A stretch of DNA of 64,000 bases from Amaurobius ferox (Eukaryota; Arthropoda; Arachnida; Araneae; Amaurobiidae): the NCBI GenBank assembly GCA_951213105.1, contig OX578146.1, positions 49,941,275 to 50,005,274 on the forward strand. Direction: 5' to 3'. Positions 10,550 through 23,125 of this stretch are shown one piece after another. The notes beneath the pieces are model-generated. The model saw only the letters and a program-made list of their open reading frames with translations, ran no database searches and was not told the DNA's origin. Every line of letters begins with the position of its first letter. The stretch's first letter is position 1. The position numbers were made by a program, and so were the translations under genes.

Positions 10550-10750
10550 AGTCCATAGATGCTCGTTTTATACGTAATTTTTGACGTCGAAAAGAATAGG
10601 ACCAGCCTCATTACTCTAGCACTAATCGTTTTCGAGGTATTTCAGTTTCTCCCACTTTTGCACCGCCATTTCCGAAAATATGTCCAGTCGCCAAACGAAA
10701 ATGTAATGAAAACTGCAAATTGAGTGCCATTTCAAACAATTATATTACTT
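10550..10750 (+). mobile_element. HINE family B, internal fragment
   Basis: Shares ATACGTAATTTTTGACG, AAAAGAATAGGACCA, CATTACTCTAG and the CCGAAAATATGTCCAGTCGC block with complete B copies. Both ends are missing. Confidence 0.6.
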
Positions 10751-12062
10751 CGATATTTGGACGATTTTTAACAATGCTTCTTCATTCAAACTTAATATTA
10801 CAGGGGGGGGGGGGGGGGGGGAATCCTTAAAATTTCCTAAAAACAATTAGTTCTAGCTAGCTTTCTAAGTCGTCTAATTCTTTTTTTTTTTAAGGAAAAA
10901 CATATAAAATGATTATCCACTTGGCATACAAGTTATTTGATTTTTATTTTTTATTTTTGTGAGAGGAAGGGCAGTCAAAATAGTTGCTATTTTTGTAGCA
11001 TAACTAGATTTTTTTCTGTTTGAGAATGTCATATACTATTTTCAGAATTCTATAAGAGATAAAAAAAATATGTTAACAAGGATCAAGGAGAAGGACACGT
11101 GTGGGGACTGGGGACTACAAGCTCATTTTGGACTTTCATGAAGACGACGGCAAGATCATAGACAAGCTTCCCGCTCGAGAAACCGGGTATTCCAAACGAC
11201 TTGGCGTTTCGGTAGTAGGATATAAAATTTTGAAATTTAAAATCCCGAGTTTTACAGCTAGAGATTTGAATTTTTAACAATAAGATTGTAACAGTATTAT
11301 AAGCATTCTCTAAAAAAATGACGTTTCTACAATAATAACATCTAAAGTTAGCAATTAAGATTTTAAACGGTTGTAAAACAAAGACTTTCTGATGTACGGT
11401 CTTGAAGGAAGGAAATTTTCTGATTGTGGAGAACGTGTTTTTTTCTTTTTTGCTTTGCGGATAGCGTGATTGGTGAATTGAGTAGTAATTGGCGTTTACA
11501 TATGACCCGGACAACGACGGGTAATCCGTTCTAGTACTATCTATATATTGCCGTCAGCCTAGGTACAGTATGCCGGTACTGACAAAAAATTGTGAATTGA
11601 GAGACTGCTGTGATTCTAGATATATTTTCTTCAATTTTAGGAATTTGTGTTAAAAATCTATCCTTGTTAACCTTAATTTTAATATATTCCACATGCGACC
11701 TACATTAAAGTTTAGCCTCAAAAATCACGACTGAAGCTAAGGTTGATTCGAAAAACAAATATTTAAAAGAAAGCAGCATCCCAACCCACTGGTTGAGTTC
11801 CTTTTCGTATATAGATCGTTGTGTTTTATTGTGTGAGCTATTTACTGTCTCAACAAGGCCTTTTCTTTGCTATTCCGAACACAAGCTCGTGTTTAAAGGA
11901 AAACTCGTTCGAACTACAAGGTGAATGGCTTTTTTGCTCAGTTTTCTTTCTAACTTCCTCATACTAATCTAGATATTTTCAATAGTTCGTGCATCGTTGT
12001 CCTTCGACACCTATTGAAGCTTGTTTTTGGAATTTATACTCATTTCCTTTCGTTGTACACTT
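10751..12062. other. Unique DNA with a poly-G run
   Basis: An uninterrupted run of about 19 G follows CA at 10803. The minus-strand frame at 11083-11514 (143 codons) has no recognisable domain, no homology I know and a biased composition; I regard it as chance. No other feature is seen. Confidence 0.5.
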
Positions 12063-12781
12063 GTTTTTACTTTCCCTACACTACATGGTAATGTATTGGT
12101 ATTATATGCATTGGTATTGGTAATTATAATGCGTTGGTATTGATATCGTGTCGAAAATCGCAACTCGAGTTTTAGACGGATTTACACGTTTTCGGACCTC
12201 TAGAACACGAAAAAAACTATTTTTAGCGTGGCGTATCTGTGTGTGTGTCCGTGTGTGTGTTTCTGTCTGTGCAATGTATGTATCCACTTTAACTCAAAAA
12301 CTAATGGACCAAATTCCGTAAAATTTTATAGGTTTTTTTTTCACTTTTGGTTAACCTTGATGTTGATCAGATTTTGGTACGGTTTGGGATAAAATAACTT
12401 GCATGTTTTTACGAAATGGCTTGCAAAAAAATCGTTTAAAATCTAAAATGAAAGATTATGTATGCTGAAATGTATCAATTACATGATTGCTTTAAACGCA
12501 ATTTTAGACGATGAAAAAAATAAGATCAATCCCATTACTCTGAGACTAGCCGTTCTTGAAATAGTTTAGTTTTTTCGCATGTTTGCTACGTCGCCTTAAA
12601 CGACGTCCAGTTACCAAATGAAAACGAAAATGGAATTAAAAGTGCAAATTCAGTGTCATTTCAAATAATTATGCGTAATATTTAGTGCAACTAAACTCAG
12701 TTTAATGAATTATTAAAGAAATAAAGAGAAAATGAATTTGAGTCTGTAGGGAAAGTCATGTGCTGCCCACATCAGATTTTT
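12063..12781 (+). mobile_element. HINE family B copy
   Basis: Begins TTTTTACTTTCCCTACACTA and ends GTAGGGAAAGTCATGTGCTG plus CCCACATCAGATTTTT. The terminal hairpin is partly degraded by a short TTGGTATT repeat. The internal (TG)n and TTTCTGTCTGTGCAATG blocks are present. Confidence 0.75.
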
Positions 12782-12904
12782 ATTCATAGAATGATACGAA
12801 GAAATTTTAATGGTGTCCTTCCTCTCTTGTTCGAGAGTAGTTAAAAAATTTGAAGAATTTGTTCTTCTTTTGGATACAGCTATTTTCACTTATTCGTGGT
12901 TCAG

Positions 12905-13022
12905 GTCTACCCTTATAAACTGTGGACCTCCTCCCTACAAATATTTATCACGCCATCCCTCTTCATGTTTCATTTTACTTTTTCTGTGATTTTTTTCATG
13001 TCTTCATCTCTCTCAAAAACAA
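12905..13022 (+). repeat. Unnamed dispersed repeat, copy 1
   Basis: GTCTACCCTTATAAACTGTG and ATTTATCACGCCATCCCTC match the reverse complement of 25600-25740 (TATTTATCACGGGCTCCCTC-like). Function and class are unknown. The copy is interrupted or joined by the D element that starts at 13023. Confidence 0.55.
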
Positions 13023-14328
13023 ACAAGAAAGATCAATCATGCATAAAGCATTGATTATGAAACACTTTCCAACTTCAATGCAATTTTATTTAAACACCTC
13101 TAAAATGCGATACATTCCTCGGTAATATTTTTAAAATTATCACAATACTACATTAATTCATTATATTTGGAAACTTAAAACTTCATCGAAAAAAATGAAC
13201 TTCATTCAAATGAAGGCATTGAAATATAAATTGTCTGGTTTAAACATCTCTAAAATGCGATACATTCCTCGGTAATATTTTTAAAATTATCATAATACTA
13301 CAATAATTTATTATATTTGAAAACTTCATCGAAAACAAATGAAATTTAATCAAATGACGTCATCGAAATATAACACACCTGGCTCTCTCTATAAAATCAG
13401 CATTTCATTCATAAACTTTTTCCATTCATTTCATTCATCACACTACTATAATAATTTATGTTATTTAAAAACTTAAAACCATGGAGGTACAAGTAATTTA
13501 ACTCTATACTTAAAACTTCATCCAAAAATATCGTTTGCTTCTCTGCGTAAAATCAATGAATATTTCATTCATATCAGCTATATTGCAGACTCCATGAGTT
13601 AAATAATTTTGCGTTAAAGAAATGCAGCAATTCTTATACAACTAATTCTACATCTTTTGGTATTTACATTCTCCATAAATGAAAAGTAGTCTTCGTTGTA
13701 GGAATAATCAAAGTTGGATGATCATTTAAACTCAACTATATTGTAATTGCGTTGTTAATATGTAGATGCACAGAATTTAAGCAAAAATAAAGCGGTTTTA
13801 GGACGGATACAACACTAAATATGAAATAAAAGAACTTTAAAAAATCACGATTTTGAGACAAGATGGATGCCATATTTTATTTTGAAGTGGGTCACGTGAT
13901 CGTTTCGTATAATGGTCACGTAATCTCTCCATATAAAGGGTGTAATTATTATTTTAATTTTTATTTAAAAACTACCGAATATATTTTGGTAAAAATTTTT
14001 TATATATTTTATGGGATAATTTGAATATTTCCTGAAACTTTGGAAGCAATTTGTGAATTTTAAATTCGCTTAAAAAATGTTTGAAAAATTAGGTTCCATA
14101 GGGTTCAATGTATTTCATTTTTTCAACCCGGGTTCAATCCAAAACTAATTGTGTGATATTATTCATTTATATTCCCATAGGTCCCACAGATCGTCTGAAC
14201 AACATACTAAAATTTCATTTTGATAAAGTCATTTTTACGGCAGTTATCGTGCTAACGGACAGACAGACAGACAGAATGAACAAAGTCATAAACACTTTTC
14301 AACTATGTTGTAAAGTGTTAAAAATCAG
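13023..14328 (-). mobile_element. HINE family D copy (full length, about 1.3 kb)
   Basis: Inverted relative to 28732-30040. Its left end is ACAAGAAAGATCAATCATGC followed by ACACTTTCCAACTT. Its right end has a CAGACAGACAGACAGA tract and then the hairpin AACACTTTTCAAC...GTTGTAAAGTGTT. The hairpin arm is complementary to the ACACTTTCCAACTT block at the other end. No coding capacity. The reading frame at 14108-14425 inside it is accidental. Confidence 0.75.
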
Positions 14329-15295
14329 GGGGCCCCCTACTCGACTAGCAACCTTTTACCCATTCATATGGGCAGCCCTTAATAATTCCTATCATGTATA
14401 TTCTAGCCTATCATTTATATTTTGAAGAAGTGAGCTGATTTTTGTCTCCGTAACCAATTGATGCAGCTGCTAAATTGATCCCTACTGTGTTTCTACAGAA
14501 TATTTTACTTTTTAACATTTATTTAGTACGAAGTCCATTCTCCATTTCTGACGAAGCGAAATCAACATTTGCCTGAATTTTGTGATCCCGTTTTATTCGA
14601 ACACTACAATAGATCGAAAGATGAAAATTTGTACAGCCCGCAAATGTGCAGAATCACAATTTACCGAGCAGAAAAATTAAATAATTATATTGAATAATTA
14701 AAACAAACTTTAACAGGGTGAAACGCTCATTTTTTAAACCGCGCATGCTCACTACTCTTTCTTAAAAAAACAAGTAAACAACAACTTTTAAACAGCTAAT
14801 CAAAGCGGGTACACTTGCATGGTGATTTAAACGTGCTCCTCCTGTATATTAAATACGTATTTGCGATTTAAATGTGTTATTTTGATTTCATTGTTTTCTT
14901 GCATTCTAATGTGTTTCATTTAATATTCAAATTCTAAAACTTATATGCTCTTCTATATTACGATTCTCAATTATTGAAATTAATTTTTTACACTTCTAAT
15001 TTCATAATTATTTGTTAAATAAAGTTTTGATATAAAATCAGTTCGCACACTTCATATGTGCACATGTTTGATGTGCACTTCATATGTGCGAGTGTATTAA
15101 AAGCCCGGCTTTTTGCTAACATAAATAAAACATTTATTTTTTTTTTTGGTTCGTAGTCACAATGATAGAAAGTCTAATTTTTAAAATATCAATTTGTTTG
15201 GGTCCGCCATGGCTGAAAATTTTCCCCGTACCCCTAACGATCATTTAGCGTACCACAGGTTCTGAAGCACTGCGTCAGTTCATTGTGCGTTGCAT
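14329..15295. other. Unique AT-rich DNA
   Basis: Contains two closely spaced copies of CACTTCATATGTGC (15047-15092) forming a small imperfect palindrome. No gene seen. Confidence 0.4.
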
Positions 15296-16216
15296 TTTAA
15301 CTTTCCTTATATTACATAATGTATGAGGAAAGTATTGTGACGGGGTCGAAAATTCGAAGTCGAGTTTTTGACGGGAGAGCACGTTCCAAGCATCCCTGAT
15401 CACGAATCGGACATTTTTTAATTGATGTCTGTGTGTGTGTGTGTCAGTGAGTCTGTGGAGACTATATCTCACGAACGAATGGAGAGATTCGAATGAAATT
15501 CGGTACAGAAATCACAATCCGTGAATACAGAAAGCCTATTGTTTTAAAACACAATCGAATGTTCAGAACCCCCCTAAATTTTCGAGTGAAATTTTGAAAA
15601 AATCATCAAAAAATCAAAACCTTTTAAAAAGTTACGCAAATAGACCTTTCTTATGTAATTTTTCCTTAGAAAACGATTGACATAAATTTTAAAACACTAG
15701 CATGAACCGTTCTCGAGATATTGCACATTTTTCAAATAAATTTATCAAAAAATCCCATAAATTAAAAAATATATTAACTATTAAGAAACATGTTCACTTT
15801 TCATATGTGATATGCGATAAATTTGGTGACATCATTCTCGTGGATCTAACTCGTTTCATTCACAAGAAAAGATACTTTGAGTAATACTTTTGTATTTAAA
15901 CGCCAATAGTCATTTATCCGCTGTAAGAATAACTGATTTCTCCGTCCATAACGCTTGACGAGATTTTGGCGATGAATTTAGTGGAATGTTGCCAACATGG
16001 CGACATTTTTAAGTGTGTGTTGCCAAATTAACGAAAATCTCGCCAAATGGATAAAAATGACGCTAAATCAATGAAAATGACGACTCATTGAAGAAAATTC
16101 AATATCTTGGAAAGAATATAAGTATCTACTATAAGAATAACTTTTTTTTTAACTGTAAAAGTAGTAAATTCATTGCATTATATAAGGAAAGTCATGTGCT
16201 GCCCACATCAGATTTT
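15296..16216 (+). mobile_element. HINE family A copy
   Basis: Starts with the hairpin AACTTTCCTTATATTACATA...TATGAGGAAAGTA and then GTGACGGGGTCGAAAATTCG. It contains (TG)n, CACGAACGAATGGAGAGATT and the GGCGA/TGGCG-rich block. It ends TATAAGGAAAGTCATGTGCT and GCCCACATCAGATTTTTT. Non-coding. Confidence 0.8.
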
Positions 16217-17092
16217 TTTTTTCATAATCTTATATTTTTATTTAGTAATTTAACGTTTAATTATCTTCTCGAATCCACTCTCATTTCTAACACTCCACCC
16301 CGCCCGACTGTTCGGCTCCAGGCCAAACTTCATCACGTCCTCAATTACTCGCAAGCTTGTGACGCGTGCAATTTCAGCCATTACGTCACGAACAATCATA
16401 TCAGAAGTGGCTGGAACGCATTAGCGCCCCATCATCTTATTGGACACACCACGAATTATTTATTTCCTCTGAGGGCTGGGATAGATCTTTGAATGCGAGG
16501 ACGCCTTGGAAGGCCATTTATTCGAAATTCAAAACATTCCAAACGCCCCGCCTGATGAAGGACAACGATACGAGAGTAACTCAATTTAAATGAGGAAGTT
16601 TGGGATTGTGATTCAAACAGCCATTCACCTTGTGTAATGAGCGAGTTTTTAAATTTTCCGGAATGACTTTCACGTATCGTGATCTCTTTTTCCTTATTTC
16701 CCGCTTTGTCGTTCTCGTTTAAACAAGACTATAAGGACGGATCTGCAGTTTATGTGCGAAACTGACTGTATAGAAAAATTGTTTTCCACGTTGAGATGAA
16801 AATTTTGTTTCTAGTTGAAAATAATGCTTTTGTCGTATAAGAGATAATATATTTCGTTTTCTATACATTTGTGTGATTCGCGTTTAAGATAAAATTCTGA
16901 AAAATATAGTAAAAGAGTTGAATTTGCCTCGAATACTCAAATTTAAAAATATCAGGAATTGATGAAATTTTAATATTTTGCTTCCTTTCAGAGCGTTTCC
17001 TTCCTTTTTACTCGAGATATCATAGAATTCTATACACTTTTGTTGATCGCATTTAAGATAACATCTGTAAGATTCTGAACAATATAATAAAA
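16217..17092. other. Unique DNA with a short repeat near its end
   Basis: No gene is recognised in 16217-16860. The block GAATTTGCCTCGAATACTCA and neighbours (16918-16990) recurs at 17852-17925, on the far side of a B element. This suggests an older repeat split or flanked by that insertion. Confidence 0.45.
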
Positions 17093-17850
17093 AAATCTGA
17101 TGCGGGCAGCACATGACTTTCCCTGCAGACTTATATCCACGTTCTCTTTATTTTAATTAAATTTATTTCATTTTTAATACAATTTTCTTTCCCATTCGGT
17201 AACCGGACTTATTTTCAACGGTGGCGTAGAGAAAATACGAAAAACTAAAATATCTCGAGAACGGCTAGTCCTAGTGTAATAGGGTTGGTCTTATTCTTTT
17301 TATCGTTAAAAATTACGTATTAAACAAGCATTTAATGGATATATTTGAGCATATGTAGTTCTTTAGTTTAGATTTTGACGATTTTTGCGGGCCATTTTGC
17401 AAAAAAAGGCAGGTTATTTTTTTTCGAATCATACCAAAATTTAATCAGCACCAGGGGGACCCACAAGTGATTCATCTATCGAATTTTGTGAAATTCGGTC
17501 CATTAGTTTTTCAGTTAGAGGGGATACAAACTTTCGCGGGCCATTTCGCAAAAAAAGGCGGGTTCTTTTATCCCGAATCGTACCCAAAACTAATCAGCAC
17601 CAGACTCGTCCACAAGTGACTTACCAACCAAATTTTGTGAAATTCGTTCCATTAGTTTTTTAGTTAGAGTGGATACAAAATCTGCACAGGCAGACACACA
17701 GACACACACACAGACGTCACGCTAGAATTGGTTTTTTCGTATTCTAAAGGTCTTGAAACGTGTAGATCTGTCGAAAACTCGAGTTGCGATTTTCGACATG
17801 ATTCCAATACTTTCCCTATACATTACCATGTATTGCAGGGAAAGTAAAAG
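17093..17850 (-). mobile_element. HINE family B copy (well preserved)
   Basis: In element sense it starts TCTGATGCGGGCAGCACATG and ACTTTCCCTGCAGA. It ends with the hairpin ACTTTCCCTATACATTACCATG...TATTGCAGGGAAAGTA. The second hairpin arm TGCAGGGAAAGT is the exact complement of ACTTTCCCTGCA at the start. It contains CAGACACACAGACACACACA. Non-coding. Confidence 0.8.
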
Positions 17851-17929
17851 TTGAATTTGCCTCGAGTACTAAACTTTAAAAGTACCATGAAGTGATGAAA
17901 TTCTAATATTTTGCTTTGTTTAAAACGGA

Positions 17930-18616
17930 CGAGATATAATAGAACATTTAGTCAGAATTTTTAATAAGCATTTTGCCTTGAGCTGGACTTGACAATAGGG
18001 CATCTTGATCTTCAGAAGAACAATAAGGCGATTACCTCTGGAGCTGTCCAAGAAAATCAAATGACGACACGCTTTAAATATTTTGTAAAATAAATGAAAT
18101 TTTCCGGACTTGTGCATAAGTTGGAAAACAAGACACAGTTGGAAAATCACACATATTTTCAGTGACACTCAATGTGGATTGACGAAAAAAGATGCATCTG
18201 CTTCAAACTTGTGTCCAAGATATTCTTTATAAAATATTTCACAGAAATTATTTAAACAAATTTTTTTTCACGTTGGCAACAGCTAAGTGACTCCGACGAG
18301 TTAGATGCATTAGGCTTTTCTGTGTTAATATAAGTTAATTATAAGTTAATATGAAGTACTAGCAGATATACCGGCGTTGTTAAGTGGGTTAAAATACGTG
18401 GAAACTCTAGTGATATTCTAAATAATATTGAATAAGAATGGACGAGAAAATCAAGTGGCGACACACTCCAAATATTTTGTGAAATGAACGACATACTTCC
18501 AGACTTGTGCATAAGTTGGGAAACAAGACACTTTTGATAAATTACACCTATTTTCAGTGACATTCAATGTGGATTCCCACAAATCGATGCCTTTTATCTG
18601 GTATTATACAACAGGG

Positions 18617-18652
<36 letters not shown>

Positions 18653-20040
18653 CTATAATTAACTTATATTAGAAAATAAAAGCCCAATGGATCTAACCCA
18701 TCGGAGTCACCAAGCTGTTGCCAACATTGTTGTTGTTGAGACCCAGACCGTCCGACCTACCAGAAATGTGAAAGGTAACTGGCTGTTGCCAAAGCGAAAA
18801 AATAATTGTTTAAATAATTTCTATGAAATATTTTATAAAGAATATCTTGAACACAAAGTTTGAAACAGATACATTTTATTTTCATTCTGATAATGATCGT
18901 GAATAAGTGGAAATTAAACAACTGTTGAATAAGAATGACGAGAAAATCAAGTGGCGCACTCCAAATATTTTGTGAAATGAACGACATGACTTCCAGACTT
19001 GTGCATAAGTTGAAAAACATGACTCATCTGATAAATCTCGGGGAATTATGATATTATTTCAGTGACACTCAATGTGGATTCACACAAATCGCTGCATTTT
19101 ATCTAGTATTACACAACAGGGATTGTTATTATTGACAATAATAATTTATAATTAACTTATATTAGCACAGAAAAGCCTAATGCATCTAACCCATTGGTGT
19201 CACCAAGCTGTTGCCAACGTGAAAAAATAATTGTTTAAATAATTTCTATGAAATATTTTGTAAAGAATATGTTGAACACAAAGTTTGAAACAGATACATT
19301 TTTTTTTCATTCTGATAATGATCGTGAATAAGTGGAATAAGAATGGACGAGAAAATCAAGTGGTGACATACTCCAAATATTTTGTGAAATGAACGACATG
19401 ACTTCCAGACTTGTGCATAAGTTAAAAAATATGACACATCTGATAAATCTCGGGGAATTATGATATTATTTCAGTGACACTCAATGTGGATTCACACAAA
19501 TCGCTGCATTTTATCTGGTATTACACAACAGGGATTGTTATTATTGACAATAATAATTTATAATTAACTTATATTAGCACAGAAAAGCCTAATGAATCTA
19601 ACCCATTGGAGTCACCAAGCTGTTGCCAACGTGAAAAAATAATTGTTTAAATAATTTCTATGAAATATTTTGTAAAGAATATGTTGAACACAAAATTTGA
19701 AACAGATACATTTTTTTTTTCATTCTGATAATAATCGTGAATAAGTGGAATAAGAATGGACGAGAAAATCAAATAGCGACACACTCCAAATATTTTGTGA
19801 AATGAACGACATGACTTCCAGACTTGTGCATAAGTTGAAAAACATGACACACCTGATAAATCTCGGGGAATTATGATATTATTTTCAGTGGCACTCAATG
19901 AGGATTTACACAAATCGCTGCCTTTTATCTGGTATTACACATCAGTTATTTGTATTTTACATATTTTAAAGGTGGTAGTTGCAGCAAATACAGCAAAAAA
20001 GGGGGACGAATTGGGAAGGAACTACGAAGGAATAAAAGAA
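17930..20040. repeat. Tandem array of a ~0.41-0.49 kb unit (about 5 copies)
   Basis: The marker GACTTGTGCATAAGTTG recurs near 18105, 18500, 18991, 19407 and 19817. Each unit also has AATATTTTGTGAAATGAACG, CAGTGACACTCAATGTGGAT, ATTATTGACAATAATAATTT and GTCACCAAGCTGTTGCCAAC. The last three units are most alike, and the first is diverged. Small frames in it are repeat-derived. I recognise no gene family. Confidence 0.85.
18728..18782 (-). mobile_element. 5'-truncated SINE 3' end with TSD
   Basis: TTGTTGTTGTTGAGACCCAG and ACCGTCCGACCTACCAGAAA are the inverted 3' end of the window's SINE family. They interrupt one unit of the tandem array. GCTGTTGCCAA occurs on both sides as the target duplication. 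Confidence 0.75.
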
Positions 20041-20321
20041 AGTAACATTCAGTGAAACGGATACGATGCTATGGCGGATCCGGATTTCTTAACGGATGGC
20101 TTGTTTTAAGGTTGAGAGTTAGTTCCTGCCTCGGGCTAAGAAGTTAAGTTTCCCTCAATTGATCTGGATGCATCTGATCCTGTTCGAAAATGGACGTTAG
20201 GAAATAAAAAATAAATGTTCCCTCAGTAGGATGAAAAATCCGATGAATCCATTCAGCATATGACTTTCCTTGCAGATTAAAATATTTAAATTATATTCGA
20301 AACAATTAAATAATAACACAA

Positions 20322-20603
20322 GGGGTGCAACAGCCCAGTGGTTAGCCCTCGGGGATTGCACTCGGACGAACCGCGTTCGATTCTCGCCTCTGCCTAAGCT
20401 GTCGCCATGTTCACGCGGAGTACGGGCACGTTAAATATATGGGTCCGTAAGTCTTTCCGATAGGTTGATGGCAGTGAAAGGAGGACTACCTGTGGATACC
20501 TGCCCTACTAGGTTCCGGTCTAAATTGGGTGGCACTTCCCAGCCGTCCAAGCAGTTGTCTTACACCTTCGGGTAAGTCGGACTGGCTGGATCGAAGAAGA
20601 AGC
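20322..20603 (+). mobile_element. tRNA-derived SINE, full length
   Basis: The head resembles a tRNA with an A-box-like CCCAGTGGTTAGCCCTCGG and a B box GTTCGATTC, the internal RNA polymerase III promoter. The body carries the family blocks CGGAGTACGGGCACGTTAAA, GGTTCCGGTCTAAATTGGGT and GGCACTTCCC. It ends in a short GAAGAAGAAG tail. A 10-bp direct repeat AATAACACAA (20312-20321, 20604-20613) flanks it, showing retroposition by LINE machinery. Other copies in the window have a (CAA)n tail instead. Confidence 0.9.
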
Positions 20604-20613
20604 AATAACACAA

Positions 20614-21338
20614 ATTAAATAACTTTCTTATGACTTGCTATTATAAAAAAGCAATAACATAAATTAGAGAATAACATTAATTCTTATAACTCGATATTAT
20701 GAAAAATCAATAGTACAAATCAGAGAACCTTCTTATGACGTGATATTGTGGAAAAGCAGTAACAGAAATTAGAGAACTTCATTATAACTCGGAATTATGT
20801 GAAACAAAAACACAAATTAGGGAATTGGGGATTTTTTTGTTTTGGAGCAGTGTGCGCTATCTAAAGAAGCTGATGTTAAATTACAAAAATCGGATTGCCA
20901 GTCAAGATTTTTATATCGCAATATAAAAATCAGAGACATGAAGTTATTCAATTTTACTGTGGTGTCAAGTGGGAAACTCTGTGATAATATTTTCAGTCGC
21001 TAAGTAACAAATTTATGTAAAACTCACCCCTAATCGTTGTAAATTTGACTAAACATAATATAACTAAAAAACTAATTCGAAATTAAAAATTAATAACGTC
21101 GAGGGGCACCTATTCGAATCCTATAGTACCTGTGTATTAAATTCCATGCCCGTACAACGCTTAGATTTCCCGTTACGGACTGTGCACACACACACACACG
21201 CACATATACACACAGATATCTTCCTTTATTATATGATTTTCGAGGATATATTGGTTCCAGCTACATCAACAAAATTCTACTATTTCAGTTTCTCGTCACA
21301 TTATATGATTTTAAAATAGGATGTACGTAATTTTTCGA
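20614..21338. other. Diverged short repeats and unique DNA
   Basis: 20614-20830 contains degenerate repeats of AAATTAGAGAA / TTCTTATGACTTG. A CA-rich microsatellite lies at 21187-21214. No gene. Confidence 0.5.
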
Positions 21339-21339
21339 T

Positions 21340-21735
21340 CACATTGTATTTTACAAATAAACTAAATTATATTTTACTGATAAACTACAAATAAACTAAA
21401 TTACATTTTACTAATAAACTACAAATAAACTAAATTACATTTTACTTATAAACTACAAATACATTAAATTACATTTTACTGATAAACTACAAATACATTA
21501 AATTACATTTTACTGATATACGACAAAATAAACTAAATTACATTTTACTGATAAACTACAAATTAACTAAATTATATTTTACTGATGAACTACAAATAAA
21601 CTTGAATTATATTTTACTGATAAACTACAAATAAACTACATTATATTTTACTGATAAACTACAAATAAACTAAATTACAGTTTACTGATAAACTACAAAT
21701 AAACTAAATTACATTTTACTAATAAACTACAGATC
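21340..21735. repeat. 34-bp minisatellite
   Basis: About 11 copies of ATAAACTACAAATAAACTAA plus ATTACATTTTACTG, with small substitutions. A last half-unit appears after the LINE relic near 22411-22440 (AAAACTAAATTACATTTTAC). The LINE 3' end therefore seems to have inserted within the array. Confidence 0.9.
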
Positions 21736-22411
21736 CCTGCTGTGGCATTTACTTGGGTGCCTGAAGGAAAAAGATCTCGGGGTCGACCCAAGCAAACTTG
21801 GAATAATAAAACAAGAGAGAGAGAGAAATCTGTTGGGACGACTAATAGAACAAGAGAGAAATCTGTTGGGACGACTAATAGAACAAGAGAGAAATCTGTT
21901 GGGACGACTAATAGAACAAGAGAGAAATCTGTTGGGACGACTAATAGAACAAGAGAGAAATCTGTTGGGACGACTAATAGAACAAGAGAGAAATCTGTTG
22001 GGACAACTAATAGAACAAGAGAGAAATCTGTTGGGACGGCTAATAGAACAAGAGAGAAATCTGTTGGGACGACTAATAGAACAAGAGAGAAATCTGTTGG
22101 GACGGCTAATAGAACAAGAGAGAAATCTGTTGGGACGACTAATAGAACAAGAGAGAAATCTGTTGGGACGGCTAATAGAACAAGAGAGAAATCTGTTGGG
22201 ACGACTAATAGAACAAGAGAGAAATCTGTTGGGACAGCTAATAGAACAAGAGATATATCTGTTGGGATGGGCTAGCAGAACAAGAGAGAAATCTGTTGGG
22301 ATGGGCTAGCTGGGCAGAAGCAATGACTACGACACAGGATCGACCAGGGTGGTGACGCAAGCTGAAGGCCTTATGTGCCACTAGGTACGATGAGTGGTGA
22401 TGATGATGAAT
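21736..22411 (+). pseudogene. LINE ORF2 C-terminal end with internal minisatellite
   Basis: The frame beginning near 21742 reads TWVPEGKRSRGRPKQTW, a hallmark of the C-terminal end of many non-LTR reverse transcriptase ORFs (EGKRxRGRPxxTW). After the minisatellite, 22319-22400 encodes TTTQDRPGW, a stop, then KLKALCATRYDEW, which matches the usual LINE end (DRxxWrxxvxALCATRhdE). A GATGATGATGA microsatellite tail follows. Reverse transcriptase and endonuclease domains are absent, so this is a 5'-truncated dead copy. Clade (RTE/CR1-like) is not settled. Confidence 0.7.
21815..22300. repeat. 33-bp in-frame minisatellite (about 14 copies)
   Basis: The unit is AATCTGTTGGGACGACTAAT plus AGAACAAGAGAGA, 33 bp, so it encodes an 11-residue repeat (TREKSVGTTNR) without breaking the LINE frame. 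Variants GACGGCTAAT and GACAACTAAT alternate with the common form in the later half, pointing to two-unit amplification. It sits between the two conserved parts of the LINE C-terminus. Confidence 0.9.
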
Positions 22412-22784
22412 AAAAACTAAATTACATTTTACCACAAATTAAATGTTTTATGTCTATAGTATTGTACACCCACATTATAAAAATTCTATTTTATCCCACT
22501 TTTCCTCGTAACCAGCCTCACTATACCACTCAGCTGGTTTGTCTGAAAGCCACAATTACTTTTCCCTCTTGCTGACACCATTGATCAACACGTGCCGCTT
22601 CAAAAAACAGTCGTCACAACTGTTAGCACTCCTGTCTTCCTTAGACAGACTATTATCTGACTCGGGTTGACGACCCATATGAATCAGATTTTAGTTACGT
22701 TCACCATCAACGTCAAGAGCGACTGTCTGCTATTTTTATGTCCACCATCACCACCTGCGATAAACTCGAAAGCCGGGAAGAACT
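22412..22784. other. Unique DNA
   Basis: No gene or repeat beyond the minisatellite remnant at the left edge. Confidence 0.4.
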
Positions 22785-23013
22785 TTTCAATGAAAAATAT
22801 AATATGAGATCTGAAATTACCTTGGTAATGTCATACGCATGATAAAAATTTGATGCGACATACATATGTTAAAAATTTGATGTTGTCACAAACATTATAA
22901 AAGTTTGATAAGACACACACATTATAAAATTATGATGTGTCATACACGTGATAATATTTGATATGTCATACACATGATAAAAAAAATCGGATGGGAGCAA
23001 CACATGACTTACA
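22785..23013. repeat. Degenerate ~32-bp tandem repeat ending in a HINE end
   Basis: About six units of CATACACATGATAAAAATTTGATG with changes. At 22986-23013, AATCGGATGGGAGCAACACATGACTT resembles the start of A/B elements, so the repeat may derive from a HINE terminus. Confidence 0.55.
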
Positions 23014-23125
23014 CTACGTAATACAAGTACTTTAATTCTTTCAATACGAAATAATGATGACAAGCTCCACGGTATACAATGTTTCTAACGTTGAAAAGTA
23101 CACTCACATTTGGCGCTTTTCTAGA

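Noticed and set aside
11083..11514. 143-codon minus-strand frame
   Set aside because: Longest frame in unique DNA, but it shows no domain, has compositional bias of AT-rich chance frames and no supporting signals.
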